A DNA stretch of 23,091 bases. It comes from CAYSYM01 sp964435115. GTDB lineage: Bacteria > Chloroflexota > UBA6077 > CF-72. The notes under the pieces were generated by a model that was not told the origin of the DNA, searched no databases, and saw only the letters and a list, made by a program, of their open reading frames with translations. The translations under genes and the position numbers were made by a program. Shown here one piece after another: positions 22,093 to 23,091 of the stretch. The stretch is taken from positions 1 through 23,091 of the forward strand of contig CAYSYM010000056.1 in the NCBI GenBank assembly GCA_964435115.1, given 5' to 3'. The stretch's first letter is position 1. Each line of letters begins with the position of its first letter.

Positions 22093-22329
22093 TTACCCGC
22101 CGGCGATCGGGGCGATGATCTGGTACTCCTCCACGCGGGGGTCGAACGGCGCGTCGTCCAGGACGTGCTGGGTGCCCACCTTCCGCGAGACGGCGCACCC
22201 CTTCTCGCGCGCTTCGCGCAGGATCCGCTCGGCCTCGGCGATTCCCTGGCGGGCTTCCTCGGTGTCGGTATCGATCTCCCACTCCACGAGCTGGTGTCCA
22301 CGGCGATTCGCGACGATGATGCGACCCAT
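22093..22329 (-). CDS. Small protein with C-terminal Gly-Gly, unknown function
   Basis: A 78-residue soluble protein. It starts MGRIIVANRRGHQLVEWEID, followed by an acidic helix (TEEARQGIAEAERILREARE), GCAVSRKVGTQHVLDD, and FDPRVEEYQIIAPIAGG at the very end. The final I-I-x-P-(I/V)-A-G-G resembles the tail of MoaD-type ubiquitin-fold sulfur carriers. The rest, with its central helix of x-x-A-E-R-I-x-x-E pattern, looks like a separate small family that I only loosely recognise from Chloroflexota/Actinomycetota hypotheticals. One Cys is present (C45). The ATG at 22329 has a strong GGGAGGG ribosome site 8 bases upstream and a well-spaced promoter. No E1-like enzyme or JAB peptidase is in the window. 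Confidence 0.75.
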   Translation of the reverse strand: MGRIIVANRRGHQLVEWEIDTDTEEARQGIAEAERILREAREKGCAVSRKVGTQHVLDDAPFDPRVEEYQIIAPIAGG

Positions 22330-22366
22330 GGCGCTAACCCTCCCTGCGGTGTAGCCTTTCCCCTCC

Positions 22367-22395
22367 AGCCTACGCCGTGGAGCGGGTTATGACAA
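22367..22395 (-). promoter_or_regulatory. Promoter of the Gly-Gly-tail gene
   Basis: On the minus strand TTGTCA (22395 to 22390) and TAGGCT (22372 to 22367) are separated by exactly 17 bases. This is the best -35/-10 pair I found in the window. The leader would be about 30 bases and includes the strong ribosome site. Confidence 0.5.
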
Positions 22396-22530
22396 GCCGC
22401 AGCCGGGGTGGGCGTCAGATTCTTGGGAGTGGCGGTGTGCGGCGTCGGCACACCCGACCGGACTGGTCAATGCATGGCGGATTGCGCCGCGCAAGGCAAC
22501 CAGGAAGTCCCTCCGGCACGCCCCGGCCAC

Positions 22531-22551
22531 GTTGGGCTGAGTTCAGCCAAC
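22531..22551 (-). terminator. Hairpin downstream of the DUF3090 gene
   Basis: An inverted repeat GTTGGGCTGA/TCAGCCAAC, with one bulged base and a tiny loop, lies about 75 bases after the DUF3090 stop on the minus strand. There is no T-tract. The surrounding gap 22396-22626 holds nothing else I can support. Confidence 0.3.
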
Positions 22552-22626
22552 ATGCTGGCGGGCACCCCCACAGCCCACGCCAGCCCCGGCTGGACAGCTC
22601 GCCCGTACGGCGCGGGGACGCCCCGG

Positions 22627-23091
22627 TCAGGTGTGGTAGCCGTTCGAACGGACGCAGCCGTGGCGCTGGCTGGCCTGCTCCAATGGCTCACCGCACAGCG
22701 GGCAGCGCGGGCGGCCAGCGGCCACCACTTCGGCGATGTTGCGGCTCAGCTCGCGGAGCTGCTCGCGCGTCGCGCGGCAGGCGAAGGTGGCCGGTTGGGT
22801 CGGCTCGTCCTGCTCCTCGGCGGCTGTGGCCTCGATGTCGTAGGCCAGGAGGACGTAGCGCGGCCCCGCCTCGAGCTCACTCTCGTCCTGGCCCAACGCT
22901 AGGCGGCCCACCTTGAATTCCACGGTCGGGGTCAGCGGGAAGGCGTCGAGCGACCGGGGCGTGGTCTGCCCGGACGAGGCGAGCCGACCCTGCAGCTCGG
23001 CCAGGAGCTGCTCGACCGCGAGTCCCAGCGCCTGGAGCTGTTCCTTCTCCAGCCACAGCACCGCTGAGCGGCCGTCGCCGCTCTCCACCAG
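22627..23091 (-). CDS. DUF3090 family protein, N-terminus beyond window edge
   Basis: A 155-codon fragment open to the right edge; the usual DUF3090 protein is about 190 residues, so some 35 N-terminal residues are missing. The family pattern is clear. There is an LWLEKEQLQALGLAVEQLL helix, a PTVEFKVGRLALGQDE strand pair, an acidic variable loop, and CRATREQLRELSRNIAEVVA. The C-terminal block AAGRPRCPLCGEPL has its CxxC pair, and the protein ends NGYHT. In family members the Cys pair and a later Cys/His (here HGC) probably bind zinc. In Actinomycetota this gene is usually found with a histidine-phosphatase-type gene and an SCO1664-type gene; those would lie outside this window. The function is unknown. 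Confidence 0.88.
   Translation of the reverse strand: MVESGDGRSAVLWLEKEQLQALGLAVEQLLAELQGRLASSGQTTPRSLDAFPLTPTVEFKVGRLALGQDESELEAGPRYVLLAYDIEATAAEEQDEPTQPATFACRATREQLRELSRNIAEVVAAGRPRCPLCGEPLEQASQRHGCVRSNGYHT

Noticed and set aside
22377..22916. Plus-strand open frames between the Gly-Gly-tail gene and DUF3090
   Set aside because: No ribosome site, shadow composition, and partly antisense to the clear DUF3090 gene.

Overview
This is a very GC-rich bacterial window with dense genes and third codon positions that are almost always G or C. The gene content fits a Chloroflexota bacterium, perhaps Thermomicrobia-like. It carries a DUF3090 protein, a DUF5317 membrane protein, a DUF5671-like membrane protein and a relic of a TrpF-like isomerase paralogue, and several genes appear to have little or no leader. 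The phylum is inferred from gene families only. There are no tRNA, rRNA, CRISPR, phage or transposase genes, so this looks like ordinary chromosome rich in lineage-specific genes.

Layout. (1) Positions 1-4242: a partial exported FecR-domain gene on the minus strand diverges from an hsp20-lon protein quality-control operon whose two genes overlap by 8 bases. (2) 4394-7240: a small anchored protein and a 12-helix protein made of six copies of a two-helix unit converge on a family 2 glycosyltransferase; both stop codons lie inside one hairpin. (3) 7444-10315: an 84-residue orphan, an alkaline-phosphatase-superfamily enzyme and a Tat-exported beta-rich protein with a seven-Asp tract. (4) 10316-12513: a 24-codon relic of a TrpF-like gene behind its own promoter, a helical protein overlapping a secreted two-HKD phospholipase D family protein, and a convergent helical orphan.

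(5) 13042-16980: a signalling block. It holds a soluble histidine kinase that lacks the G1-box Asp, a roughly 200-base structured leader, a 39-residue membrane microprotein, two strong hairpins, DUF5317, and a membrane histidine kinase. No response regulator is in the window. (6) 17222-20492: a class II aldolase and a Ski2-like (HelY-type) RNA helicase. (7) 20677-23091: a duplicated-domain orphan with a very short leader converges on a minus-strand 78-residue protein ending in Gly-Gly and a 169-residue orphan. A DUF3090 gene runs off the right edge.

The best candidates for something undescribed are the structured leader with its microprotein-DUF5317-kinase unit, the Gly-Gly-tailed small protein, the sixfold membrane repeat protein, the duplicated orphan, and the TrpF-like relic. 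The most common promoter signal is an extended -10 of the form TGCTAnnnT or TAnnnT, usually without a good -35.
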